DNA of 59,387 nucleotides, from contig JACPYP010000026.1 of the NCBI GenBank assembly GCA_016195985.1, forward strand, positions 1 through 59,387, written 5' to 3'. The notes below the pieces were generated by a model. The model was given only the letters and a program-made list of their open reading frames with translations. It did no database searches and was not told the origin of the DNA. This stretch comes from Acidobacteriota bacterium (GTDB taxonomy: Bacteria > Acidobacteriota > Holophagae > Holophagales > Holophagaceae). Shown in pieces: positions 51,436 through 59,354 of this stretch (position 1 is the stretch's first letter; every line of letters starts with the position of its first letter). Position numbers and translations under genes: made by a program.

Positions 51436-53409
51436 TCATGCGGGCTCTGGCACAGGCGCGCCAGAAGGATCAGACGTGCCGGAAGGGCCGGGTTCGGGAG
51501 GCTGGCCCAGGTAGGCTTCCATCACCCGGGGATCGCGCTTGACCTCGTCGGGGCTGCCTTCGGCGATGACCTTCCCGCCATCCAGCACCGTGACGGTGTG
51601 GCAGAGCTCGCTCACCACGTCCATGTGGTGCTCGATGAGGATGATGCTGATGCCGCGCTTGTGGATCCGCTTGATGATCTCGATGAGCTGCACCACGTCT
51701 GGATGCGCGAGACCCGCGGCAGGCTCGTCCAGGATGAGCAGGTCGGGCTTGCGGGCCAGGGCCCGGGCCACTTCCAGGAAGCGCTGGGCGCCGTAGGTGA
51801 GATCCTTGGCCCTGGTGAGGGCCTGGTCCCTCAGGCCGATGCGGTCCAGCAGGCAGAGGGCGTCGGCCTGGGCGCGGCGTTCCTCCTGGCGCGCCAGGCC
51901 CAGCAGCACCATGGGGAGGGGGCTTCGGTACACGCCCTTCAGCGCCACCATCACGTTTTCCAGGGCCGTGAGTTCCCCGAAGAGCTGCAGGTTCTGGAAG
52001 GTCCGTGCCACGCCGGAGCGCGACACCCGGAAGAGGCTGCCGGTGGGCAGGGCCCCGCCCCGCAGCAGGACGCGGCCCGAGCTGGGCGTGTAAAGCCCCG
52101 AGATGACGTTCACCACGGTGCTCTTGCCCGAGCCGTTGGGCCCGATGAGGCCGTGGATGGTGCCGGAGCGGACGGTCATGGACAGGCCGTCCACGGCCTT
52201 CACGCCGCCGAAGTGGCGCCTGAGATCCTCCAGCACCAGCAGGGGCGCACCGTCAGCCTCGTGGGTAGGCAGGATGGTTTCGATGTCGGAAGGCTTGGGC
52301 AGGGGCGCCTGGGGCACGCGAAAGAGCTTGGCCAGGAAGAGGGAGAGGAAGCCCATGAGGCCCTCGGGCAGGCCCACGACCACCGAAAACAGCATCAGGG
52401 CGAAGATGGCCTTGCGCCAATCCTCGGTGTTCTCCACCAGCAGGCCGCCCACCACCAGAAGGCCCATGGCCGCCACCGGAGCCAGGGCCTGGAAGGGGCG
52501 GGTGATCTTCTTCACCAGACCCCTCAGTCCCGCGGCCAGAGCCAACGCGAACCCGGAGGCCGAAAAGATCTGGAAGAGGAGGCGATTCGACAGAAGGTTG
52601 GGCAGCAGCACGATGACCGAGGCGCCCACGAAGGCGCCCCAGAGGCTCTTGCGGCCCCCCAGCACCACGCCCAGCAGCAGGATGATCATCAGGTCGTAGT
52701 TGAAGCTTTGCGGCTGGAGATACTGGAAATTGAAGGCGTAGAGGCCGCCGGCAAGCCCGCCCAGGCCCGAGCCCAGAGAGAAGGCCGCGACCCTGTGGCG
52801 GTAGGCGCCCACGCCCATGGCGTCCGTGGCGATGGGGCTGTCGCGCAGGGCCTCGAAGGCGCGGCCCCATTGGGACGAGAGCATGTTGCGCATCAGCATC
52901 CACACCAGGGCCATCAGGGCCAGGCAGAGCCAGAAGAACAGCGGCGGGGTGAGCGCGTGGCCGAACACCGGCGGGCGGCTGAGGCTCAGGCCCTGGGCGC
53001 CTCCGGTGAGGCTTTCCAGCTCGTTCAGGGCCGTGGTGCTGAGAGCGGCGAAGCTGAGGGTCGCCAGGGCGAACTGGGGCCCTTCCAGGCGCAGAGCGGG
53101 CAGGGCTAGCAGGCCCCCCAGCAGCAGGCCCACGGCCATGGCCGCCGCCAGCGCCGGTCCCATGCCCAGGCCCAGCTTGGTGACCGCCAGGCCCGCCGTG
53201 TAGGCGCCCAGGCCCAGGAAGGCCACGTGAGCGAGGTTCACCTGGCCCAGGTAGCCCACGGTCACGTCGAGGCCGATGAGCAGGATGCCGTAGATGGCCA
53301 GCAGCGTGAGCAGGCCCAGGGCGTAGGGGTTCACCACCAGTAGCGGGATGGCGGCCAGGGCCGCGAACACGATCAGTTCGGCGCCGCGGAGGAGCAGGAT
53401 CCGGCGCAT
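51436..53409 (-). CDS. LivM-LivG fusion: branched-chain amino acid permease and ATPase
   Basis: A 657-residue fusion. Residues 1-375 are a LivM permease with 8-10 helices (GYLGQVNLAHVAFLGLGAYT, AFEALRDSPIATDAMGV, YDLMIILLLGVVLGGRKSLW). Residues 390-640 are a LivG ATPase (Walker A GLIGPNGSGKSTVVNVISG, ARTFQNLQLF, LTYGAQRFLEVARALARKPD, Walker B LLILDEPAAGL). A Pro/Ser-rich tail of about 20 residues ends the protein. LivM and LivG are usually separate; fusion fixes their ratio. It starts 1 nt after livH. Confidence 0.94.
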   Translation of the reverse strand: MRRILLLRGAELIVFAALAAIPLLVVNPYALGLLTLLAIYGILLIGLDVTVGYLGQVNLAHVAFLGLGAYTAGLAVTKLGLGMGPALAAAMAVGLLLGGLLALPALRLEGPQFALATLSFAALSTTALNELESLTGGAQGLSLSRPPVFGHALTPPLFFWLCLALMALVWMLMRNMLSSQWGRAFEALRDSPIATDAMGVGAYRHRVAAFSLGSGLGGLAGGLYAFNFQYLQPQSFNYDLMIILLLGVVLGGRKSLWGAFVGASVIVLLPNLLSNRLLFQIFSASGFALALAAGLRGLVKKITRPFQALAPVAAMGLLVVGGLLVENTEDWRKAIFALMLFSVVVGLPEGLMGFLSLFLAKLFRVPQAPLPKPSDIETILPTHEADGAPLLVLEDLRRHFGGVKAVDGLSMTVRSGTIHGLIGPNGSGKSTVVNVISGLYTPSSGRVLLRGGALPTGSLFRVSRSGVARTFQNLQLFGELTALENVMVALKGVYRSPLPMVLLGLARQEERRAQADALCLLDRIGLRDQALTRAKDLTYGAQRFLEVARALARKPDLLILDEPAAGLAHPDVVQLIEIIKRIHKRGISIILIEHHMDVVSELCHTVTVLDGGKVIAEGSPDEVKRDPRVMEAYLGQPPEPGPSGTSDPSGAPVPEPA

Positions 53410-53410
53410 G

Positions 53411-54289
53411 TCACACCTTCCGGATGGCGGCTTTGCCGAAGACGCCCGTGGGGCGTACGGCCAGGGCCAGGATCAGCAGCAAGAGGCCCGGCGCCTCGCG
53501 CCAGCCGCTGCCCAGGTAGAAGCTGGCCAGGCTTTCCAGGGCCCCCAGGAACATGCCGATGAGCACCACGCCGAAGCCTGAATCCAGGCCCGCCACCACG
53601 GCCACGGAGAAGGCCTTGAGGATGAGCGCCGAGGCCATGGTGGGGCCCACGGTGGTGATGGGGGAGACGAGGATGCCCGCCAGGGCCGCCACGGCGCCCG
53701 AGAGCGCGTAGGACAGCATGACTGTCCGGGTGGCGGAGATGCCCATGAGCTCGGCCGCATCGCGATCCGCCGACACCGCCTCGAAGGCCTTGCCCAGCAG
53801 CGTGCGGCGCTTGAACAGCTCGATGGCGCCCATGATGGCCAGCACGCCCACGGCCACGGACAGTTCCAGCCGCGTCACGTCCACGCCCAGCACATGGATG
53901 GGATCGGCCGATATCGGGGTGGGGAAGGGGCGGTCGTCGCGGCCCCAGAGGTTCTCTGCGGCGGAGAAGAAAAAGAGGCCGAGGATGATGGTCAGCAGGA
54001 TCCAGCCTTCACTCTTCTGTTCCAGCGCCAGGCGCACCCCGGCCCGCTCCACCGCCAGGCCCATGAGGGCGCCGAAGAGGAGGCCACCGGGGATCATGGC
54101 CCAGTAGGGCAGGCCCAGGTTCATGAGGGTGAGGCTGAAGAAGGCCGACACCATCACCAGCTCGCCCTGGCCGAAGTTGATGCTCTTGCTGGTGGCGTAG
54201 GTGAGCTGGAAGCCGTAGGCGATGAGGGCGTAGACCAGCCCCATCAGGGCGCCGCTGACCGCCATCTGTCCGATGATCGAAGGGTTCAT
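53411..54289 (-). CDS. livH: Branched-chain amino acid permease LivH
   Basis: A 292-residue inner-membrane permease. ALMGLVYALIAYGFQLTYAT, SINFGQGELVMVSAFFS, AFEAVSADRDAAELMGISAT and GLDSGFGVVLIGMFLGALES follow the family. It follows livK and precedes livMG by 1 nt. Confidence 0.95.
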   Translation of the reverse strand: MNPSIIGQMAVSGALMGLVYALIAYGFQLTYATSKSINFGQGELVMVSAFFSLTLMNLGLPYWAMIPGGLLFGALMGLAVERAGVRLALEQKSEGWILLTIILGLFFFSAAENLWGRDDRPFPTPISADPIHVLGVDVTRLELSVAVGVLAIMGAIELFKRRTLLGKAFEAVSADRDAAELMGISATRTVMLSYALSGAVAALAGILVSPITTVGPTMASALILKAFSVAVVAGLDSGFGVVLIGMFLGALESLASFYLGSGWREAPGLLLLILALAVRPTGVFGKAAIRKV

Positions 54290-54314
54290 GCGAGCTCTGT
54301 CCTGAGTGGTTGAA

Positions 54315-54342
54315 AAGCCCGGGGGGCCGCAGCCCCCCGGGT
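54315..54342 (-). terminator. Attenuator/terminator between livK and livH
   Basis: On the minus strand a 10-bp G+C stem with a four-base loop is followed by CTTTT. Lying between livK and livH, it probably lets livK be made in excess of the membrane genes. Confidence 0.75.
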
Positions 54343-54358
54343 TCAGGGAAGGAGGGGG

Positions 54359-55645
54359 CTACTTCTTCTTCGGCGCCGCCTTGGTTTTTGCCGGCGTGGT
54401 TTTGGCCGGCGTGGCCGTGGTGGCCGACTTGCGCAGGCGCTCCCGGTCGGAGTCGTTGCCGAAGACCACGCGGCCATCCTTCACCATGCCCATGACCACC
54501 TGTTCGCGGCGGAAGGCCTCGTGGGTGGTCACGTCGGCGGCATCCCACTTGGTGTAGGGGTGGTTCCAGGTGGCGATGACGCCCTGCACGGGCTCCTTCA
54601 GATCCTCGAGGGCCTCCTTCACCTTGCGGGTGTCGGTGCTGCCCGCCTGCTTGATGGCGGCGGCCATGAGATACACGGCGTCGTAGCCCTGGGCGGCGGC
54701 CACGGGCGAAGGGATGCGGCCCACCTTGAAGGCTTTGTGGTAGCCGTCGATGAAGGCCTTGGCCTTGGGAGTGATGGGTTCTTCGATGAAGGTCTGGGGC
54801 ATGAGCGTGCCATTGCCGTTCTTGCCCGCGTTGTCGATGTAGTTGGACATGGAAAGCGTCCAGCCACCGATGAGCGGCACCTTCATGCCGATCTTGGCCA
54901 TGCCGTTGGAAATGGCCGCCAGTTCGGGGCCGATGCCCCAGATGAGGATGGCCTGGGCTCCCGCGGACTTGGCCCGCAGCAGCTGCGCGGTCATGTCCTT
55001 GTCGCCGATGTTGAACTTCTCCTGGGCCACCACCTGAAGCTTGTCGCCCTGCTTCTTGATCTGGTCCAGCATGTCGTCGCGGCCCGAGACGCCGTAGTTG
55101 GTGGAATCGAACACCACGGCCACCTTGGCGAACTTCCGGTTGATGGCTTCTTCCACCACCATGGCCGCCTGGATGCCGTCGTGGGCCGCGAAGCGGAAGA
55201 TGGAGCTGTCCTTGACGCCCGCCCTATCTTGCTTATTGGCCCACTGCGTCATGGATGCGGAGCCCGCTGCCGGGCAGATGATCTTGGTGACGCCCTTCTC
55301 TTGCAGGTGCTTGTCGCCCGCCAGGCAGACGCCGGTGTTCACGGTGCCGATGACGCCGGCCAGATCGCCCATGGCGGCCAGTTCCTGGGCGATGAGGGCG
55401 CCGCGTTCGTTCTTGGCTTCGTCATCCCTTTCGATGGCCTCGATCTTCATTTTCCGGCCGCCCACCTGGATGCCGCCGGCGGCGTTGATCTCGGCGATGG
55501 CCAGTTTGGCCCCGTCCCGCGTGGATCCACCCATGGGCGCGGAACCGCCGGTGAAGGGGCCCGTGATGGCGATCTTGACGGTGTCTCCAGCCTGGAGGCC
55601 CAGGGCCGCAAGCAACAGCGATCCGTAGACGGTCTGCCTGAACAT
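54359..55645 (-). CDS. livK: Branched-chain amino acid ABC transporter binding protein
   Basis: A periplasmic type I binding protein of 428 residues with a signal peptide (MFRQTVYGSLLLAALGLQAG). Family features are VKIAITGPFTGGSAPMGGST, GAKLAIAEINAAGGIQVGG, GVIGTVNTGVCLAG and VAVVFDSTNYGVSGRDDMLD. The last 22 residues form a Lys/Ala/Thr/Pro-rich tail (TPAKTTPAKTKAAPKKK), unusual for this family. The start at 55645 has aaggagg. First gene of the liv operon; an internal terminator lies downstream. Confidence 0.93.
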   Translation of the reverse strand: MFRQTVYGSLLLAALGLQAGDTVKIAITGPFTGGSAPMGGSTRDGAKLAIAEINAAGGIQVGGRKMKIEAIERDDEAKNERGALIAQELAAMGDLAGVIGTVNTGVCLAGDKHLQEKGVTKIICPAAGSASMTQWANKQDRAGVKDSSIFRFAAHDGIQAAMVVEEAINRKFAKVAVVFDSTNYGVSGRDDMLDQIKKQGDKLQVVAQEKFNIGDKDMTAQLLRAKSAGAQAILIWGIGPELAAISNGMAKIGMKVPLIGGWTLSMSNYIDNAGKNGNGTLMPQTFIEEPITPKAKAFIDGYHKAFKVGRIPSPVAAAQGYDAVYLMAAAIKQAGSTDTRKVKEALEDLKEPVQGVIATWNHPYTKWDAADVTTHEAFRREQVVMGMVKDGRVVFGNDSDRERLRKSATTATPAKTTPAKTKAAPKKK

Positions 55646-55749
55646 TCGGTCCTCCTTGGAGGGATATGGATGGAAAGGATGGGTTGGCCGCAAGCATAGC
55701 CCCGCCCACGCCTGCCGGGAAGGCGCATCGACCGAGGCCCGCTCCGGCC

Positions 55750-56766
55750 TCAGGCCAGCTGGGCCAGAACCCAGGCCAACAGCGGTTCTCCGCCGACCAC
55801 CCGCTGTTCCGCCACCCGCAGGGGCAGATCCAGGACGGCCGCGTGGGCGGGGGTCAGCTTCACGGCGTCCTTTTCGGTGCAGACCAGCCAGCCCGCTCCC
55901 TCGGCGCGGGCCTCGGCCTGGAGGCGGCGCAGATCCGCGGGCGAGGGGCCGCGGTGGTCGGCGAAGCTGTGCGAGCCCACCCAGCGGTGGCCCGCCAGCA
56001 GAAGATCCGCGTAGAAGGCCTCGGGGTGTCCCAGGCCACACCAGGCGAAGGCCGGACCCTCCACGGTTTCCTGGCCGACGGCACCCCAGGGGCGCAGGCC
56101 GCCCAGGCCGAAATCCGCCCAGAAAACCGGGCCGCCGGAACCATGGCGTTCCCACCAGGCTTCCACGGCGGCGCGGTCCTTCGTTCGGCCTGCCCGCGTC
56201 ACCACCAAGGCGTGGGCCCGGCGGGCGCTGGCTTCAGGCTCCCGCAGGCCGCCCAGGGGCAGCATGCGGCCGTCGCCCCACAGGCGCACGCCATCCAGCA
56301 CCAGCAGATCCAGGTCGCGGTGCAGGGCCCGGTGCTGGAAGCCGTCGTCCAGCAGGAGGCAACGCGTTTCCGGCCGCTGGGAGAGGGCCCGCAGGGCGGC
56401 GGCGTGGCGCTTCCGGCCCACCACCACCCGATGGGGACCCAGGCGCCGGGCCATGAGCAGGGGTTCGTCCCCGGTCTGGCGCGGGTCTGAATCCGCCTCC
56501 ACGCTCATGGGATCGACGTCCCGCCTTCCGCCGTAGCCCCGGGACAGCACGGCGTTGGCCCAGCCCGCCGCTTCCAGCCCTTCGGCCAGGAAAAGGGTGA
56601 GGGGCGTCTTGCCGGTGCCACCGGCGCTCAAGTTGCCCACAGAGATGACTGGCACGGCCACCTTGGCGGCCCGCTCCGGGTGGGCGTCGAAGCTGCGGTT
56701 GCGGAAACGGACCGCCGCCCCGTAGAGGGGGGCCAGGGGGGCCGCCAAGTAGCGCAGAATGGACAT
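55750..56766 (-). CDS. lpxK: Tetraacyldisaccharide 4'-kinase LpxK
   Basis: Phosphorylates the 4' position of the lipid A precursor; a membrane-associated P-loop kinase of 338 residues. SVGNLSAGGTGKTPLTLFLA is the P loop; VLSRGYGGR, LLLDDGFQHRALHRDLDLLV and CTEKDAVKL are family hallmarks. Its presence shows that the organism makes lipid A. It is head-to-head with msrC, with only 24 bp between start codons. Confidence 0.95.
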   Translation of the reverse strand: MSILRYLAAPLAPLYGAAVRFRNRSFDAHPERAAKVAVPVISVGNLSAGGTGKTPLTLFLAEGLEAAGWANAVLSRGYGGRRDVDPMSVEADSDPRQTGDEPLLMARRLGPHRVVVGRKRHAAALRALSQRPETRCLLLDDGFQHRALHRDLDLLVLDGVRLWGDGRMLPLGGLREPEASARRAHALVVTRAGRTKDRAAVEAWWERHGSGGPVFWADFGLGGLRPWGAVGQETVEGPAFAWCGLGHPEAFYADLLLAGHRWVGSHSFADHRGPSPADLRRLQAEARAEGAGWLVCTEKDAVKLTPAHAAVLDLPLRVAEQRVVGGEPLLAWVLAQLA

Positions 56767-56790
56767 GGATACAGGTTAGCGGAGGGAGAC

Positions 56791-57312
56791 ATGAGCGAGG
56801 GCATCCTGCTGGCGAAGGTGGCCCGGGGCACGTTGCTGCCGGAGGCCCAGCGGGTGGCGCGGCTGCAGGAGGCCCTGCCGCAGATCGAGGCGGCCCTGGC
56901 GGGCGAGACGGACGACGTGGCCATCCAGGCCACCCTGGCCTGCCTGCTGTGGGAAGCCCTGCCCCAGACCAACTGGTGCGGCTTCTACCGCTGCATCGAG
57001 GACGGGCTGTTGGCCGTGGGGCCCTACCAGGGCGGCATGGGCTGCCTGCGAATTCCCTTCCAAAGGGGGGTCTGCGGGGCCTGCGCCCGCACGGAAACCA
57101 CCCAGCTGGTGCCCGATGTCCATGCGTTCCCCGGCCATATCGCCTGCGATGACGCCACCCGCAGCGAGCTGGTGGTTCCTGTCCGGGCCGCCGGCCGGCT
57201 CATCGGTGTGCTGGACCTGGACTGCCCCCAACCCGATGGCTTTTCCGCCGCCGAGGCCCGGATCCTCGAAGGCCTGATGGCGCGCAGCTTTGACCGGGAT
57301 CCCAAGGGCTGA
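56791..57312 (+). CDS. msrC: Free methionine-(R)-sulfoxide reductase (GAF domain)
   Basis: Reduces free methionine-R-sulfoxide in the cytoplasm. The GAF domain of 173 residues contains TNWCGFYRCIEDGLLAVGPY, the active-site cysteines in GCLRIPFQRGVCGACA and VHAFPGHIACDDATRSELVV, and the ending LIGVLDLDCP. Three conserved Cys are in place. The ATG at 56791 has ggaggg upstream. Confidence 0.92.
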   Translation: MSEGILLAKVARGTLLPEAQRVARLQEALPQIEAALAGETDDVAIQATLACLLWEALPQTNWCGFYRCIEDGLLAVGPYQGGMGCLRIPFQRGVCGACARTETTQLVPDVHAFPGHIACDDATRSELVVPVRAAGRLIGVLDLDCPQPDGFSAAEARILEGLMARSFDRDPKG

Positions 57313-57365
57313 TGTTCCTTCCGACCCGGGCCCTGGGTTAAGCTAGGGGCCTCCCCGGGAATTCC

Positions 57366-58088
57366 ATGGCTGAATCCAGCTTCATCGACCAAAGCAAGCT
57401 GCGCTTCCGCGAGGGGGAGATCATCTTCCGCAAAGGAGAGATGGCCCAGCAGATGTACATCATCCTGCAGGGCAAGGTGCGCTTGTACGTCTCCGAAGAG
57501 GCCAAGGGCGATTGGGCCGAGGAACTGGCCAAGGGCGATTTCTTCGGCGAAGGCAGCCTCCTGGAGGCTTTGCCTCGCCAGCACACGGCCTTGGCCCTGG
57601 AGGACTCCGACCTCATCGCCATCAACCGCGGCACCTTCCTCCGCATGATCCGCCAGAACCCCGAAGTCTCCGTGAAGATGATGCAGCGGTTGGCCCAGCG
57701 GCACCGGGAAGTGGGCGAGCGGCTGGAAACCATGGATGCTTCGCGCCCCGCCAAGGCGCCCTTGGGTCCCGTGGCGAACCTGGTATCCGTGCTCAGCGGC
57801 AAACCCCATCCCATCCTTTCCCACGGGTCGCTCATCGGCCGCTTCGATCCCACCACCGGCGTCCACCCGGACATCGATCTGACGGACGAGGACCACAACC
57901 TGAGCGTGTCGCGTCGGCACGCCCGCATCCTGTGTGAGCACGGCCGCTACTTCCTGCTGGAGGAACCGGGCGTGGCCAATGGCACCTTCGTGCGCGGGGA
58001 GCGCATCCTTCCCGGAGAGCCCCGGGAACTGAAGCACGGCGACCGGGTGGGCTTCGGCATGGTGGTGCTGTTCTTCGAAAAGACCTAG
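57366..58088 (+). CDS. Cyclic-nucleotide-binding and FHA domain protein
   Basis: A 240-residue soluble protein. Residues 10-120 are a cNMP-binding/Crp-like beta barrel (FREGEIIFRKGEMAQQMYII, GDFFGEGSLLEALPRQHTAL). Residues 150-238 are an FHA phosphothreonine-binding domain (SLIGRFDP, SVSRRHARI, VANGTFVRGERI). No DNA-binding helix-turn-helix is present, so it is not a Crp-type activator. It probably links a nucleotide signal to a phosphorylated partner; no kinase is adjacent. Confidence 0.88.
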   Translation: MAESSFIDQSKLRFREGEIIFRKGEMAQQMYIILQGKVRLYVSEEAKGDWAEELAKGDFFGEGSLLEALPRQHTALALEDSDLIAINRGTFLRMIRQNPEVSVKMMQRLAQRHREVGERLETMDASRPAKAPLGPVANLVSVLSGKPHPILSHGSLIGRFDPTTGVHPDIDLTDEDHNLSVSRRHARILCEHGRYFLLEEPGVANGTFVRGERILPGEPRELKHGDRVGFGMVVLFFEKT

Positions 58089-58124
58089 CTTTTCCGTGCG
58101 GCGAAAAAGCTGAGGGAGGAAAAG

Positions 58125-58352
58125 ATGGGAACAGACCTGAGGGTGGAGCTTTGGCGCGACGAGCATGGCCTTCTGCGGGAGCTGGTGCAGTTCGGTCTGG
58201 ATGAGACCGGAGGCGCCTGCATCATCCGGGAGCGGAACCCCCTGGACAGCCTGGATGGCGATGGCTGGGAAGGGGATGCGGTCGTCGCTCGTTTCGGAGA
58301 TCCTGAAGCGGCCCGGGATTTCCTCCGGGATGAAGGGTTCGAGCCCGTCTGA
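58125..58352 (+). CDS. Small unknown acidic protein
   Basis: 75 residues, not recognised. MGTDLRVELWRDEHGLLREL and an acidic C-terminus (GDPEAARDFLRDEGFEP) suggest a compact mixed fold. A gagggagg site lies just upstream, 36 bp after the cNMP-FHA gene, so it may be co-transcribed with it. Confidence 0.6.
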   Translation: MGTDLRVELWRDEHGLLRELVQFGLDETGGACIIRERNPLDSLDGDGWEGDAVVARFGDPEAARDFLRDEGFEPV

Positions 58353-58376
58353 TTCCACTCATTTCCGGGAGCCGTC

Positions 58377-58826
58377 ATGCCCTCCATCTTCATCCCCTCC
58401 GACCGCGACGCCCTTGCCCTGAGGGTGGCCTCCCTGGAACCGGATTCGACCCGCCACTGGGGCCGCATGAATCCTGGCCAGATGCTCGCGCACTGCGCCT
58501 TTGCCCTTGAGGATGCCTGCGGGGCCCGTCCGGTGAAGCAGGTCTTCCTCGGCAAGCTGGTGACGCCCTTTCTCCGCAAGCTCGTCTTCGGCCCCAAGCC
58601 CTTCCGGCGCAACTCCCCCACGGATCCCCAGTACATCATGGCCGAGCCCCAGGACTTCGAATCGACCCGCGCCCGTCTGGCCACCGCCATCGATCGCCTG
58701 GTGCAACGGGGGCCCGGGAAAACCGAAGGGCTGATGCACCCCTTCTTCGGACGCCTCACCGGCGAACAGTGGGGCATCCTCGTCTACAAGCACCTGGACC
58801 ACCACCTGAGGCAGTTCGGGGTGTGA
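58377..58826 (+). CDS. DUF1569-family protein (DinB-like)
   Basis: A 149-residue soluble protein. WGRMNPGQMLAHCAFALEDA with a His, and WGILVYKHLDHHLRQFGV with further His at the end, match DUF1569, part of the DinB/YfiT four-helix bundle group that coordinates metal. Function unknown. It precedes a strong terminator. Confidence 0.8.
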   Translation: MPSIFIPSDRDALALRVASLEPDSTRHWGRMNPGQMLAHCAFALEDACGARPVKQVFLGKLVTPFLRKLVFGPKPFRRNSPTDPQYIMAEPQDFESTRARLATAIDRLVQRGPGKTEGLMHPFFGRLTGEQWGILVYKHLDHHLRQFGV

Positions 58827-58837
58827 GGCTTCGCTCT

Positions 58838-58879
58838 CTGCAAACCAAAGCCCGGCGCGAGCCGGGCTTTGGTTTGCAG
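58838..58879. terminator. Strong terminator after the DUF1569 gene
   Basis: A 19-bp perfect stem (58838-58856 with 58861-58879) with a gcga loop, just after the stop codon. T runs are interspersed in the arm. Confidence 0.8.
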
Positions 58880-58948
58880 CTGGGAATGGCGAGAAGAAGG
58901 GCCGGGGGGCGCGGGGGGGTGCGCGCGGCGCGGGACCCCCGCAGAGCA

Positions 58949-59119
58949 TCAATGGGAGCCGATGCCCAGGGCCTTTGCGGCTTTGGTGAGTTCGGGAACG
59001 ACTTCGAACAGATTGCCCACGGAGGCTCCACCCCTGGGAACCCGAAAGGGTGACCAGGAGGACGGCGCGGGGCGCCGTCCGATAGGTGGAGCGTAGCCCC
59101 GTTCGTGAAGGCAAGCCAT
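58949..59119 (-). CDS. Short repeated reading frame, copy 1
   Basis: A 56-codon minus-strand frame. Residues 1-30 (MACLHERGYAPPIGRRPAPS...) lie over the invariant, structured part of the tandem repeat. The C-terminal part reads SVGNLFEVVPELTKAAKA then LGIGSH. Compared with copy 2 this tail differs at about nine sites, seven of them synonymous, the pattern of a translated segment. No ribosome-binding site is seen, so the true start may differ. The product is unrecognised; it could be the tail of a longer gene or a small peptide. Confidence 0.4.
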   Translation of the reverse strand: MACLHERGYAPPIGRRPAPSSWSPFRVPRGGASVGNLFEVVPELTKAAKALGIGSH

Positions 59120-59152
59120 CGGCGCAGCCTGAACGACAGCGCCCGGCGATGA
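58955..59152. repeat. Tandem 235-bp repeat, copy 1
   Basis: Aligns with 59190-59387 (offset 235). Bases 59038-59152 are identical in both copies; 58955-59037 differ mainly at third codon positions of the minus-strand frame. The invariant part can fold into a three-way-junction-like structure: an outer arm of ggctccacc with ggtggagc, an inner gggacccgaaagggt-type hairpin with a GAAA loop, and a ggacggcg/cgccgtcc hairpin. Confidence 0.9.
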
Positions 59153-59183
59153 GCCGGGCGCGTGACGGGGCAAGGGATCGTTT

Positions 59184-59354
59184 CTAGTTGGAACCGATGC
59201 CCAGGGCTTTTGCCGCCTTGGTGAGTTCGGGAACGACTTCGAAGAGATCGCCGACGGAGGCTCCACCTCTGGGAACCCGAAAGGGTGACCAGGAGGACGG
59301 CGCGGGGCGCCGTCCGATAGGTGGAGCGTAGCCCCGTTCGTGAAGGCAAGCCAT
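59184..59354 (-). CDS. Short repeated reading frame, copy 2
   Basis: The second copy of the 56-codon frame. Its tail reads SVGDLFEVVPELTKAAKA then LGIGSN before a TAG stop. The first 30 codons are identical to copy 1 at the DNA level. The preceding sequence runs off the window, so a longer gene extending beyond 59387 is possible. Confidence 0.4.
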   Translation of the reverse strand: MACLHERGYAPPIGRRPAPSSWSPFRVPRGGASVGDLFEVVPELTKAAKALGIGSN

